From NCBI RefSeq assembly GCF_000720115.1, contig NZ_JOIR01000010.1, forward strand, positions 186,001 through 250,000: a DNA stretch of 64,000 nt, read 5' to 3'. Position 1 is the stretch's first letter. Every line of letters begins with the position of its first letter. The translations under genes and the position numbers were made by a program. Shown here piece by piece: positions 47,223 to 58,730 of the stretch. Source of the DNA: Streptomyces sp. NRRL F-2580 (GTDB lineage Bacteria > Actinomycetota > Actinomycetes > Streptomycetales > Streptomycetaceae). The notes under the pieces are model-generated. The model saw nothing but the letters and a program-made list of their open reading frames with translations. It made no database searches and was not told the DNA's origin.

Positions 47223-47430
47223 GTCTCCTCGGCTCGCGCCTGCGGGGATGGTCCAGCTGTGCGGCCTGGGTTGCGCGCTCGTCCTGCGGGGACCCTCCTG
47301 CGTGTCCCCGCCCCACGCCCCGGCTTCGACGGCGGGAGGGGAGTGGGGACGTGCCGGGGTGTCCCCGCAGGACGAGCGCGCAACCGCCCTCGGTGGCCGT
47401 GACATGCCCGCAGGCGCGAGCCGAGGAGAC
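47223..47430. repeat. Large nested inverted repeat (208 bp)
   Basis: Outer arms 47223-47246 and 47407-47430 are perfect 24-bp reverse complements. Inner arms 47271-47293 and 47361-47383 are perfect 23-bp reverse complements. A further direct copy of the inner arm lies at 47070-47092. The central 67 bp also shows partial self-pairing (GTCCCC / GGGGAC). It could fold into a long cruciform or RNA hairpin. Confidence 0.85.
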
Positions 47431-47448
47431 ATCCCGGCGCGGCGCCAC

Positions 47449-47710
47449 GGACCGACCCCCGCCGACAAGCCCGCTGGGAGTCCTGCCGAGCTGGCCGTAC
47501 GGCAACCGCGCCATGGACCGACCCCCGCCGACAAGCCTGCTGGGAGTCCTGCCGGGCTGGCCGTACGGCAACCGAGTCGCGGCCGACCCTCGCCGACTAG
47601 CCCGCTGGGAGTCCTGCCGGGCTGGCCGTAGGGCAACCGCCCGCGGACCGACCCCCGCCGGCAAGCCGCTGGAAGTCCTGCCGAGCTGCCCGCAGGGCGA
47701 CCCGCGGGTC
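47449..47710. repeat. Four 64-66-bp tandem repeats upstream of groES
   Basis: Units start at 47449, 47515, 47581 and 47645 (66, 66, 64 bp and a last copy of about 66). Each contains CGACCC(C/T)CGCCG, CTGG(G/A)AGTCCTGCCG and a (G/C)CCG(T/C)A(C/G)GGC block. They end about 40 bp before the first CIRCE element. Confidence 0.85.
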
Positions 47711-47751
47711 CGGGTGGGGCCCGGGGAAAACGACACCCCCGGCGGCCAGAA

Positions 47752-47778
47752 TTGGCACTCCGCTTGACCGAGTGCTAA
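47752..47778 (+). promoter_or_regulatory. CIRCE operator 1 overlapping the groES promoter
   Basis: TTGGCACTC-N9-GAGTGCTAA, one base from the HrcA-binding consensus TTAGCACTC-N9-GAGTGCTAA. The spacer contains TTGACC (47764-47769), a -35 box paired with TAGTCT (47788-47793) 18 bp downstream. HrcA binding would therefore block RNA polymerase directly. Confidence 0.92.
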
Positions 47779-47798
47779 TCGCCGGAATAGTCTCGCAC

Positions 47799-47825
47799 CT
47801 GGCACTCGCCCCTGGTGAGTGCCAA
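47799..47825 (+). promoter_or_regulatory. CIRCE operator 2 at the transcription start
   Basis: CTGGCACTC-N9-GAGTGCCAA, a second HrcA operator 20 bp after the first and near the predicted start of transcription (about 47800). The inverted repeat is near-perfect: GGCACTC / GAGTGCC. Confidence 0.88.
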
Positions 47826-47921
47826 CACAGCGACAGGCAGATCCGGCACCCGCGACGACGGATCGACCTGGTCGCCACCTCAGACAGTTAACCCCGGATC
47901 TCCGAAGGGGGAGGTCGGATC

Positions 47922-48230
47922 GTGACGACCGCCAGCTCCAAGGTTGCCATCAAGCCGCTTGAGGACCGCATTGTGGTCCAGCCGCTCGACGCCGAGCAGA
48001 CCACGGCCTCCGGCCTGGTCATCCCGGACACTGCGAAGGAGAAGCCCCAGGAGGGCGTCGTCCTCGCGGTGGGCCCGGGTCGCTTCGAGGACGGCCAGCG
48101 TCTCCCGCTGGACGTCACCGTCGGCGACATCGTGCTCTACAGCAAGTACGGCGGCACCGAAGTGAAGTACAGCGGCGAGGAGTACCTCGTCCTCTCGGCT
48201 CGCGACGTGCTCGCGATCGTCGAGAAGTAA
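47922..48230 (+). CDS. groES: Co-chaperonin GroES
   Basis: Lid of the GroEL cage (102 residues). Conserved [22 protein letters not shown] (mobile loop), [22 protein letters not shown] and the ending [13 protein letters not shown] 47922 follows GGGGGAGG. Heat regulation by HrcA is indicated by the two CIRCE sites. Confidence 0.98.
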   Translation: MTTASSKVAIKPLEDRIVVQPLDAEQTTASGLVIPDTAKEKPQEGVVLAVGPGRFEDGQRLPLDVTVGDIVLYSKYGGTEVKYSGEEYLVLSARDVLAIVEK

Positions 48231-48255
48231 TTCTCTTCATCAGTACTGCTTTGAG

Positions 48256-48302
48256 CTGCGCCCCTGGTCACCCCGCTGATTGCCGGGCGGCGAGGGGCGC
48301 AG
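48256..48302 (+). other. Hairpin in the groES-groL spacer
   Basis: Perfect 10-bp arms CTGCGCCCCT (48256-48265) and AGGGGCGCAG (48293-48302) enclose 27 nt, within the 112-bp spacer. It may be a processing or attenuation element that sets the GroES:GroEL ratio. Confidence 0.6.
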
Positions 48303-48333
48303 TTCGTTAAACCCGAGTTTTCGAGAGGGCTGA

Positions 48334-49971
<1,638 letters not shown>

Positions 49972-49988
49972 TCGCGCACCACGCAGAG

Positions 49989-50022
49989 AAGGCCCCGTTC
50001 CGCAGCCGCGGAACGGGGCCTT
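49989..50022. terminator. Terminator after groL
   Basis: A perfect 15-bp stem pairs 49989-50003 with 50008-50022 around a 4-nt loop AGCC. It lies between convergent genes and probably serves both. Confidence 0.85.
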
Positions 50023-50044
50023 CCGTGTGGTTCGGCCCTGGGCC

Positions 50045-50755
50045 TCAGGATCCGTAGGGCGATCCCGAGCCGCCCATCTGGCGCTGCAGCGCTCCGGGGT
50101 TGTAATGCCACCAGCCCTCGACGATCTCTCCGTTCAGGCACCGGAAGGTGGTGGTCCCGGACATCTCGTACGTCTTCCCGGTCGGTGCGACCCCCATGAA
50201 CGTCCCCTTGTGGGTGCCGCGCCAGTTCCACACCGTCGTGACCATGTCGCCGTCGGCCAGCTGGGCCGTCGGCTCGAAGGTCATGTCGAAGGCGGCGCGC
50301 CAGGTCTCCATGTCCGACCGCATGGCGTCGCGTCCGATGGCGGTGGATTCCTCCTTGCTGGCGTCGTGGTCGATGTAGTTCGTCGCGAAGCACTCGTCCA
50401 GGACGCTCATGTCGCCCTTCATGGCCGCTTCCTGGAACACGCGGTCGGCGAGCTGCTTGTTGAGGTGCTCGTCGCGGACCACGTCGAGGTTCATGAACTT
50501 CGGCATTCCTTCGCAGAGGGCCACCATTTCCTTGAACATCCGGTCCGTTTCCGGGAGCTGAGAGTTCTTCATGGCCTCCTCGTACGAGGCGAATTCCACC
50601 ATGTCCACGTAGTGGCTCGGGGCCTCGCGGTCCTGGCCGATCATCGTGTGCGTGGCGGTGCGCCGGCCGCTGCTCTGCTCCGCCCAGCGGTCGATGAGCG
50701 CGTTCATCTCATCGAACCGCTTCGTCTCGTAATCGATCACTTGTACGAATGTCAT
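50045..50755 (-). CDS. ABM-like / SnoaL-like two-domain protein
   Basis: A 236-residue protein. The first 95 residues (VQVIDYETKRFDEMNALIDRW...HYVDMVEFASYEEAMKNSQLPET) look like a dimeric alpha/beta barrel. The rest, from about residue 105, is an NTF2/SnoaL-like domain (AMKGDMSVLDECFATNYIDHDA, WRGTHKGTFMGVAPTGK, FRCLNGEIVEGWWHYN). Ester-cyclase-like SnoaL proteins share the last pattern. The substrate is unknown. The gene stands alone. Confidence 0.75.
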   Translation of the reverse strand: MTFVQVIDYETKRFDEMNALIDRWAEQSSGRRTATHTMIGQDREAPSHYVDMVEFASYEEAMKNSQLPETDRMFKEMVALCEGMPKFMNLDVVRDEHLNKQLADRVFQEAAMKGDMSVLDECFATNYIDHDASKEESTAIGRDAMRSDMETWRAAFDMTFEPTAQLADGDMVTTVWNWRGTHKGTFMGVAPTGKTYEMSGTTTFRCLNGEIVEGWWHYNPGALQRQMGGSGSPYGS

Positions 50756-50867
50756 CGCGTCGCCTCCCGCTGGAGATGGGACATGTCCAGTTTAGGGAGG
50801 GTTCGCCCGTTTGGCGGGCCCGGCGGCGGCTTACCGACGGGTCGCGCGCACCGACGGGTCACGAACG

Positions 50868-51641
50868 CTACTGGGGTCCGTACTTGCGGCCCGTACGCGA
50901 GGACACCCCGCCCAGCAGCCCGCGCGGCGTCAGCTTCACCACGCCCATCAGCGCCTTGTACCGCGGGTCCGGGATCGACACCGTCTTGCCCCGCGCCAGA
51001 TCGGCCAGGGCCGCCGCCACCAGCTTGTCGGCGTCCAGCCACATCCAGCCCGGGATGTTGTCCGTGCCCATGCCGGCGCGCTGGTGGAACTCCGTGCGCA
51101 CGAAGCCGGGGCACAGCGCCATCAGCCGCACCCCGGAGCCCGCCAGGTCCCGCGCCGCGCCCTGGGTGAACTGCACGACCCAGGCCTTGCTCGCCCCGTA
51201 CGTGCCGCGCGGCACGAAGGCGGCGACCGAGGCCACGTTGATCACGCCGCCCCGGCCGCGCGAGCGCATCGACTCGGTGGCCGCCGAGGTCAGCCGCAGG
51301 ACCGCTTCGATGTGCACCTTCAGCATGGTCAGCTCGTCGGCCATGGAGACTTCGAGGTAACGGCCCTTGTTGCCGAATCCGGCGTTGTTGACCAGCAGGT
51401 CCACCGGGTGCGTCCGGTCGCCGAGGCGCTGCTCCACCGCCGCGATGCCCTCCTCGGTGGCGAGGTCGGCGGCCAGCACCTCGGCCTCGATGCCGTGCCG
51501 GTCGTGCAGCTCGGTGGCCTGCTCGCCGAGCCGCTTGGTGTCGCGCGCCACCAGCACCAGGTTGTGCCCCTGGGCGGCGAGCCGCCGGGCGAAGGCGGCG
51601 CCGATGCCCGCCGTGGATCCCGTAATCAACGCAGTCGTCAT
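50868..51641 (-). CDS. Short-chain dehydrogenase/reductase
   Basis: Classical SDR of 257 residues. The cofactor motif TGSTAGIGAAFA is near the N-terminus, with NNAGFG, the catalytic Ser region (VINVASVAAFVPRG) and YGASK (Tyr/Lys). An Arg after the second strand (DTKRLGE) suggests NADPH preference. The substrate is unknown. Confidence 0.92.
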   Translation of the reverse strand: MTTALITGSTAGIGAAFARRLAAQGHNLVLVARDTKRLGEQATELHDRHGIEAEVLAADLATEEGIAAVEQRLGDRTHPVDLLVNNAGFGNKGRYLEVSMADELTMLKVHIEAVLRLTSAATESMRSRGRGGVINVASVAAFVPRGTYGASKAWVVQFTQGAARDLAGSGVRLMALCPGFVRTEFHQRAGMGTDNIPGWMWLDADKLVAAALADLARGKTVSIPDPRYKALMGVVKLTPRGLLGGVSSRTGRKYGPQ

Positions 51642-51672
51642 AGGCGCAACCTAGCCGCCCCGGGTGACGGTG

Positions 51673-52368
51673 CTACCGCGCCCCGGCGCCGGCCCCGTGC
51701 TTCTCCATGTACCGGCGCACCCGCTCGTGGGCCTCCGGCTCCATCGCCGCCCCGGCCGCCAGGGTGCGCGGCAGCAGCACGCGTTCGGTGGTGAAGGCGC
51801 GGAACCACATCTCCACCGTCACGTCGTGGTCCGGCCGGTGGACGATCTCGACGGGGTCGCCGGGGGAGACCGATCCCTCCCGGATCACCCGCAGGTACGC
51901 GCCCGGCCGGGCGGCCTGGGTGAACCGCTTGACCCAGCCGCCCTCGCCCAGGACCCCCTGGAAGGTCCGGCACGGGATGCGGGCCGAGGCCACTTCGAGG
52001 ACGAGGTCCGCGCCGACCCGCCAGTGGTCGCCGAGCCGCGCGGTGTTCAGGTCGATGCCGGAGGTGGTGAGGTTCTCGCCGAAGATCCCGCCGGGCAGCT
52101 CGCGGTCCAGCTCGCCCGCCCACCAGTCCAGGTCCTCGCGCGCGTACGCGTAGACGGCCTGGTGATCGCCGCCGTGGTGGCGCCGGTCGCAGACGGCGTC
52201 GCCCTCCAGGCCGCTGCCGCGCCCGGTGGCCTTCGGGCCGGGGGCGCTGACGCGGACCGGCCCGGGGACGGGGCGCTTGCCGATGCCCGTCACCCCGCCC
52301 TCGGCGTCGGTGTAGTCGACGGCCGTGGCGCGGCCGAGGTTCACGGAGATCAGTTGCATGGTGCCCAT
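51673..52368 (-). CDS. MOSC domain protein
   Basis: A 231-residue MOSC-type protein (sulfur-carrier domain of the Moco sulfurase superfamily, YiiM-like). GIGKRPVPGPVRV, GDAVCDRRHHGGDHQAVYAYAREDL and FGENLTTSGID are the family landmarks. The conserved Cys (DAVCDRR) is present. It is divergent from the LysR regulator gene, a common regulator-target layout. Confidence 0.88.
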   Translation of the reverse strand: MGTMQLISVNLGRATAVDYTDAEGGVTGIGKRPVPGPVRVSAPGPKATGRGSGLEGDAVCDRRHHGGDHQAVYAYAREDLDWWAGELDRELPGGIFGENLTTSGIDLNTARLGDHWRVGADLVLEVASARIPCRTFQGVLGEGGWVKRFTQAARPGAYLRVIREGSVSPGDPVEIVHRPDHDVTVEMWFRAFTTERVLLPRTLAAGAAMEPEAHERVRRYMEKHGAGAGAR

Positions 52369-52450
52369 GGGGACACGCTAGCGGCGAGCGGGACCCAAAG
52401 AGTCCCAGTGGGATTCGCACGGCAGTCAAAGCAGGGCTTATGATCGAAGG

Positions 52451-53350
52451 GTGATCGAGGCACGTCATCTCCGGGTTCTGCGCGCCGTCGCCGGGACCGG
52501 ATCCTTCTCCGCCGCCGCCCGCGAGCTCGGCTGCACCCAGCCCGCCGTCTCTCAGCAGATGAAGGCGCTGGAGCAGTCGGCCGGCACGCCGCTGCTCATC
52601 CGCACCGGCCGCGAGATGCGGCTGACCCAGGCCGGTGAAGCCCTGGTCCGGCACGCCGCCGGGATCCTGGCCGGGCTGACCGCCGCCGAGGAGGAGGTCG
52701 CGGCCATCGCCGGGCTGCGCGCCGGCCGGGTCCGCCTCGTGTCCTTCCCCAGCGGCAGCTCCACGCTGGTGCCGACCGCGCTCGCGGCGATGCGCGCCGA
52801 ACACCCGGGCACCCGGATCTCGCTGGTCGAGGCGGAGCCGCCGCGGTCGGTGGAGATGCTGCGCGAGGGCGACTGCGACCTGGCCCTCGCCTTCCGCTAC
52901 GGCGGGGCCGCCGGCTCCGCCGCGGAGTGGGAGGACCTCGTGGTGCGGCCGCTGCTGACGGACCGGCTCGTCGGGCTGGTCCCGGACGGGCACCGGCTGG
53001 CCGGGGCGGAGCGCGTGGGCATGGCGGAGCTGGCCGACGAGCCCTGGATCGCGGGCTGTCCCCGCTGCCGCCGCCATCTGGTGGAGGTGTGCGAGGGCGC
53101 GGGCTTCACCCCCCGCATCGACTTCGCCACCGACGACTATCCGGCGGTGGTCGGCCTGGTCGGCGCGGGGCTGGGAGTGGCGGTGCTGCCGGAGCTCGCG
53201 GTGGAGTCCGTACGGGCCAAGGGCGTGAGCACGCTCGTCGTGGAGCCGGCCGTCGAGCGGGAGGTCGTGGCGCTGACCCTGCCCGACCTGGCCCGGGTCC
53301 CGGCGGTGGCCGCGACCCTGGCCGAGCTGGAGCGGGCCGCCACGCGCTGA
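52451..53350 (+). CDS. LysR family transcriptional regulator
   Basis: A 299-residue LTTR. The winged helix (1-60) reads RHLRVLRAVAGTGSFSAAARELGCTQPAVSQQMKALE, followed by the two-lobed effector domain. GTG start 52451. It is transcribed away from the MOSC gene across an 82-bp gap, so that gene is the likeliest target. The effector is unknown. Confidence 0.93.
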   Translation: MIEARHLRVLRAVAGTGSFSAAARELGCTQPAVSQQMKALEQSAGTPLLIRTGREMRLTQAGEALVRHAAGILAGLTAAEEEVAAIAGLRAGRVRLVSFPSGSSTLVPTALAAMRAEHPGTRISLVEAEPPRSVEMLREGDCDLALAFRYGGAAGSAAEWEDLVVRPLLTDRLVGLVPDGHRLAGAERVGMAELADEPWIAGCPRCRRHLVEVCEGAGFTPRIDFATDDYPAVVGLVGAGLGVAVLPELAVESVRAKGVSTLVVEPAVEREVVALTLPDLARVPAVAATLAELERAATR

Positions 53351-53411
53351 CGACCGCGCCGGGCGGCCGGGCTCGGCCGACCACGCGCACGCGCCGGTCG
53401 CGCCGCGCGAC

Positions 53412-53449
53412 CGGCCGTACGCACACACTCAGCGGGGTGCGTACGGCCG
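53412..53449. terminator. Hairpin between the LysR gene and whiD
   Basis: Perfect 12-bp arms 53412-53423 and 53438-53449 (CGGCCGTACGCA / TGCGTACGGCCG) lie between convergent genes; another short hairpin (ccggtcgcg/cgcgaccgg) precedes it. Confidence 0.7.
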
Positions 53450-53535
53450 AACGCGTGAACTCCGGGCCCGGAGGCGACACGCCCGGGCGTGCAGGTGATT
53501 CGCAGAAACGTTCCTTCGGACGTTTCGTCGAGTGC

Positions 53536-53862
53536 TCAGTCCGGAGCGATCGGCCCGATCGCACTCGACGCCGGGATCAGACGGTGCCGGGCGCGGCCCA
53601 TCAGTTCCTCGCGTTCGTCCTCGGTCAGGCCTCCCCACACTCCGTAGGGCTCGCGGACGGCGAGTGCGTGCGCGGCACATTCCGCGCGGACCGGGCATCG
53701 CATGCAGACCTCTTTAGCCGAGGCCTCGCGCGCGCTCCTGGCCGCGCCCCGCTCGCCTTCCGGGTGGAAGAAGAGGGAGCTGTCGACCCCGCGGCAGGCA
53801 GCCAGCAGCTGCCAGTCCCAGAGGTCGGCGTTCGGTCCGGGGAGGCGGGAGAAATCTGCCAT
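53536..53862 (-). CDS. whiD: WhiB-family iron-sulfur regulator WhiD
   Basis: A 108-residue WhiB-like protein. The four cluster ligands are C23, C53, C56 and C62 (AACRG, CMRCPVRAEC). The turn GVWGG and the basic tail (ELMGRARHR) follow. ADFSRLPGPNADLWDWQLLAAC is the WhiD-type N-terminus. By orthology it is the Streptomyces sporulation factor equivalent to WhiB3. ATG 53862 is preferred; an in-frame upstream start would add non-conserved residues. It is divergent from bldM. Confidence 0.92.
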   Translation of the reverse strand: MADFSRLPGPNADLWDWQLLAACRGVDSSLFFHPEGERGAARSAREASAKEVCMRCPVRAECAAHALAVREPYGVWGGLTEDEREELMGRARHRLIPASSAIGPIAPD

Positions 53863-54251
53863 TGGTAGTCCTCTTGGTGCCGGTACTGAGGCGGATACGG
53901 TCGATGTCTCCAAGGGTCTCCACACCTACTGTCGGAGTAGATGTAAATATGACTCATTGGGAATCTAGCCTCAGACACGTGCCAAACGGAAGGAAAGCCG
54001 CCAAATAGGGCATAGCTCCAGATGGAGGACAGGTGGCTTGTGGCGTCACCGCCGTGATCGCTTCCTCACGTAGAGTGCCGAAGGTGTCCGTCCGACCCGT
54101 AACTCTTTCGAGTGACCATCGTTGAGAGTGCGAAGGCGGTTGAACCAATAAGTTCTCGGACAGGTGTCCGGGGGCATCGACCGCACAGGTGACGATACGT
54201 ACCAGCCTGGAGGCTCAAGGTGACGCGCATCAGCAGCTGCGGAGGGCGGTC
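53863..54251. promoter_or_regulatory. Divergent whiD-bldM control region
   Basis: 389 bp without a credible gene, unusually AT-rich for this genome near 53930-54010. It must contain the promoters of both developmental genes. The only element I can name with confidence is the sigma-BldN-type promoter described separately. Confidence 0.7.
54098..54125 (+). promoter_or_regulatory. Sigma-BldN-type promoter of bldM
   Basis: CGTAAC (54098-54103), a 16-bp spacer, and CGTTGA (54120-54125) match the sigma-BldN consensus known for S. coelicolor bldM p1. The bldM start codon is 126 bp downstream. Confidence 0.88.
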
Positions 54252-54863
54252 ATGACATCCGTCCTCGTCTGCGACGACTCCCCGCTTGCCCGAGAGGCGC
54301 TCCGTCGCGCGGTTGCCACCGTGCCCGGCGTCGAGCGTGTGACGACGGCTGCCAACGGCGAGGAAGTCCTCCGCCGCTGGGGTGCCGACCGCTCCGACCT
54401 GATTCTGATGGATGTACGGATGCCCGGGCTCGGCGGTGTGGAGACGGTCCGTCGGCTGCTCTCGGCCGACCCCGGCGCCCGCATCATCATGCTGACGGTC
54501 GCCGAGGACCTGGACGGCGTGGCCCTCGCGGTCGCCGCCGGCGCCCGCGGCTACCTGCACAAGGACGCCTCGCGCGCCGAACTGCGGGCCACGGTCACCC
54601 AGGCCCTGGCCGACCCGACCTGGCGACTGGCCCCGCGCCGGCTCCGCTCGGCCGAGATGGGCGCCGCGCCCACGCTCACCGCGCGCGAGATCCAGGTGCT
54701 GGAGGGCATGAGCCACGGCCGTTCCAACGCGGAGATCGGGCGCGAGCTCTTCCTCTCCGAGGACACGGTCAAGACGCACGCCCGCAGGCTGTTCAAGAAG
54801 CTCGGCGCCTCGGACCGGGCGCACGCCGTGGCACTCGGATTCCGCTGGGGTCTGGTCCGCTGA
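54252..54863 (+). CDS. bldM: Atypical LuxR-type response regulator BldM
   Basis: A 203-residue orphan response regulator needed for aerial development. The receiver domain (1-120) keeps D8, D9, D54 (LILMDVRMPG) and the Lys of YLHKDAS. The LuxR HTH spans about 140-200 (LTAREIQVLEGMSHGRSNAEIG). No histidine kinase is adjacent. ATG 54252 follows GGAGGG; a GTG at 54189 is in frame but less likely. Known BldM acts without phosphorylation, as homodimer or with WhiI. Confidence 0.95.
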   Translation: MTSVLVCDDSPLAREALRRAVATVPGVERVTTAANGEEVLRRWGADRSDLILMDVRMPGLGGVETVRRLLSADPGARIIMLTVAEDLDGVALAVAAGARGYLHKDASRAELRATVTQALADPTWRLAPRRLRSAEMGAAPTLTAREIQVLEGMSHGRSNAEIGRELFLSEDTVKTHARRLFKKLGASDRAHAVALGFRWGLVR

Positions 54864-55118
54864 CCCGCAGGTCCGGGCCGGGCCCGGACCGGTCCGCCGC
54901 AGACCGCGGATCGTCGAGAGCGGTCCCGTCCGCCAAGCGCGGACGGGGCGGCGCGCCGCCCTCGATTCCGGTGTAGCCCTGTCCCGCCGTACCCGGTGCG
55001 CACCCGGGGGTTGGCGGGGCACAATCCGGGGGACGTCTCGCTTCGTGCGCGATGCCGCATCCTTGAGGGTGTGGAGTCTCTCGGAGACTATTCGGCCGAG
55101 CGGGAGGGGAGGGCGCAG

Positions 55119-55841
55119 ATGACGAGCTCAGGCGCACCCGCTCATAACGCTTCGATGCACAACAAGGGCCACGGTGCCGCGGATGCTCCGGCGCCAAGGC
55201 ACCATGGATTGATGCGCGACGACGAGGCCCTGGGGTCACCCGCGGCCACAGGCCCCACCGGCGCCGCCAAAGGCGGTAGTGCCGGGGGTGTCAGCGCGCT
55301 CGTACGCAGGGCCGTCGAGGGCGACGAGCAGGCCACGCACGACCTGCTCGCCTTCGTGCACCCCCTCGCGATCCGCTATTGCCGCACGCGGCTGTCGCGG
55401 CTCCCGGGTGACGCTCGTCACTTCGTGGAGGACCTGGCGCAGGAAGTCTGCGTCGCCGTCCTGATGGCCCTGCCCCGCTACCGGGACACCGGGCGGCCCT
55501 TCGAGGCCTTCGTCTTCGCCATCGCCGCGCACAAGGTCGCCGACCTGCAGCGGGCCGCCATGCGGCACCCGGGCAGCACGGCCGTGCCCTCCGACGAGAT
55601 GCCGGAGCGGCCCGACGACTCGCTGGGCCCTGAGGAGCGGGCGCTGCTCAGCAGCGACGCCGCGTGGGCCAAGAAGCTGCTGGCCAACCTGCCGGAGAAC
55701 CAGCGCGAGCTCCTCGTCCTTCGGGTGGCCGTCGGGCTGACCGCGGAGGAGACCGGGCAGATGCTCGGAATGTCCCCCGGAGCCGTGCGCGTGGCACAGC
55801 ACCGGGCGCTCAGCAGGCTGCGGGCACTCGCCGAGCAGTAG
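55119..55841 (+). CDS. shbA: ECF sigma factor of the ShbA/SigD type
   Basis: A 240-residue sigma factor. A disordered N-terminal region of about 65 residues precedes sigma-2 ([37 protein letters not shown]) and sigma-4 ([47 protein letters not shown]). It closely resembles M. tuberculosis SigD, which also lies beside guaB2. In S. griseus the ortholog ShbA drives hrdB transcription. ATG 55119 follows GGGAGGGGAGG. No anti-sigma gene follows. Confidence 0.88.
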   Translation: MTSSGAPAHNASMHNKGHGAADAPAPRHHGLMRDDEALGSPAATGPTGAAKGGSAGGVSALVRRAVEGDEQATHDLLAFVHPLAIRYCRTRLSRLPGDARHFVEDLAQEVCVAVLMALPRYRDTGRPFEAFVFAIAAHKVADLQRAAMRHPGSTAVPSDEMPERPDDSLGPEERALLSSDAAWAKKLLANLPENQRELLVLRVAVGLTAEETGQMLGMSPGAVRVAQHRALSRLRALAEQ

Positions 55842-55875
55842 GAGAGTCGTAGGAAGCGACGAATCTTCTGCTTGA

Positions 55876-57453
<1,578 letters not shown>

Positions 57454-57466
57454 CAGCCGACCCGGA

Positions 57467-57497
57467 GGGGCGGGCCCGGGAGACCGGGGCCCGCCCC
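57467..57497 (+). terminator. Terminator after guaB
   Basis: A perfect 11-bp GC stem pairs 57467-57477 with 57487-57497, 13 bp after the stop. Confidence 0.75.
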
Positions 57498-57597
57498 TTC
57501 GGCGTGGGGCCGCTCGTCCGTACAGCGGTCACCGGAACGCGGGCCCCCGGGGTTCGGGGATACTGGACGGGCAGACCCAGAGGAAAGGCCACCACAC

Positions 57598-58722
57598 GTG
57601 ACTGAGATCGAGATCGGGCGCGGCAAGCGCGGCCGCAGGGCGTACGCGTTCGACGACATCGCCATCGTCCCGAGCCGGCGTACCCGGGACCCGAAGGAGG
57701 TCTCGATCGCCTGGCAGATCGACGCGTACCGCTTCGAGCTCCCGTTCCTGGCCGCCCCCATGGACTCGGTCGTCTCCCCGCAGACCGCGATCCGCATCGG
57801 CGAGCTCGGCGGCCTCGGCGTGCTGAACCTCGAAGGCCTGTGGACCCGGTACGAGGACCCGCAGCCGCTGCTCGACGAGATCGCGGAGCTGGACGAGGAG
57901 TGCGCGACCCGCCGTCTCCAGGAGATCTACTCCGCGCCGATCCAGGCGGACCTGATCCGCCGGCGGATCAAGGAGGTGCGCGACTCGGGCGTCGTCACCG
58001 CCGCCGCGCTCTCCCCGCAGCGCACCGCCGAGTTCTCCAAGGCCGTCGTCGACGCCGGCGTGGACATCTTCGTGATCCGCGGCACCACGGTGTCGGCCGA
58101 GCACGTCTCGGGCGCCGCCGAACCGCTGAACCTGAAGCAGTTCATCTACGAGCTCGACGTCCCGGTCATCGTGGGCGGCTGCGCCACCTACACGGCGGCC
58201 CTGCACCTGATGCGCACCGGCGCCGCGGGCGTCCTGGTCGGCTTCGGCGGCGGCGCCGCGCACACCACGCGCAACGTGCTCGGCATCCAGGTCCCGATGG
58301 CGACCGCCGTCGCGGACGTGGCCGCGGCCCGCCGCGACTACATGGACGAGTCCGGCGGCCGCTACGTGCACGTCATCGCCGACGGCGGCGTGGGCTGGTC
58401 GGGCGACATCCCGAAGGCCGTCGCCTGCGGCGCGGACGCCGTGATGATGGGCTCCCCGCTGGCCCGTGCCACCGACGCGCCCGGGAAGGGCAACCACTGG
58501 GGCATGGAGGCCGTCCACGAGGACGTGCCGCGCGGCAAGAAGGTCAACCTGGGCGTGGTGGGCACCACCGAGGAGATCCTCACGGGCCCGTCGCACACCA
58601 TGGACGGCTCGATGAACATCTTCGGTGCCCTGCGCCGCTCGATGGCCACCACCGGCTACAGCGAGCTCAAGGAGTTCCAGCGGGTCGAGGTCACCATCGC
58701 GGACTCGCAGCACAGCCGCTGA
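57598..58722 (+). CDS. guaB3: GuaB3-type IMP dehydrogenase-related protein
   Basis: A 374-residue TIM-barrel protein of the IMPDH/GMPR superfamily, without CBS domains. EIEIGRGKRGRRAYAFDDIAIVPSRRTRDP is the GuaB3 N-terminus. The phosphate-binding segments VGFGGGAAHTTRN and ADGGVGWSGD are present, but the GSICTTR-type catalytic loop is not. The reaction is not certain. GTG 57598 follows AGAGGAAAGG. It lies next to guaB, as in mycobacteria. Confidence 0.93.
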   Translation: MTEIEIGRGKRGRRAYAFDDIAIVPSRRTRDPKEVSIAWQIDAYRFELPFLAAPMDSVVSPQTAIRIGELGGLGVLNLEGLWTRYEDPQPLLDEIAELDEECATRRLQEIYSAPIQADLIRRRIKEVRDSGVVTAAALSPQRTAEFSKAVVDAGVDIFVIRGTTVSAEHVSGAAEPLNLKQFIYELDVPVIVGGCATYTAALHLMRTGAAGVLVGFGGGAAHTTRNVLGIQVPMATAVADVAAARRDYMDESGGRYVHVIADGGVGWSGDIPKAVACGADAVMMGSPLARATDAPGKGNHWGMEAVHEDVPRGKKVNLGVVGTTEEILTGPSHTMDGSMNIFGALRRSMATTGYSELKEFQRVEVTIADSQHSR

Positions 58723-58730
58723 CCGCTCCG

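Noticed and set aside
47070..47636. Repetitive minus-strand proteins (PAGLPAG, SSRPQGTRH motifs)
   Set aside because: These frames exist because some repeat units are multiples of 3 bp; the peptides have no homology, RBS or start.
47449..47710. 66-bp repeats as a CRISPR array
   Set aside because: The units are contiguous with no unique spacers, diverge gradually, and there are no cas genes nearby.
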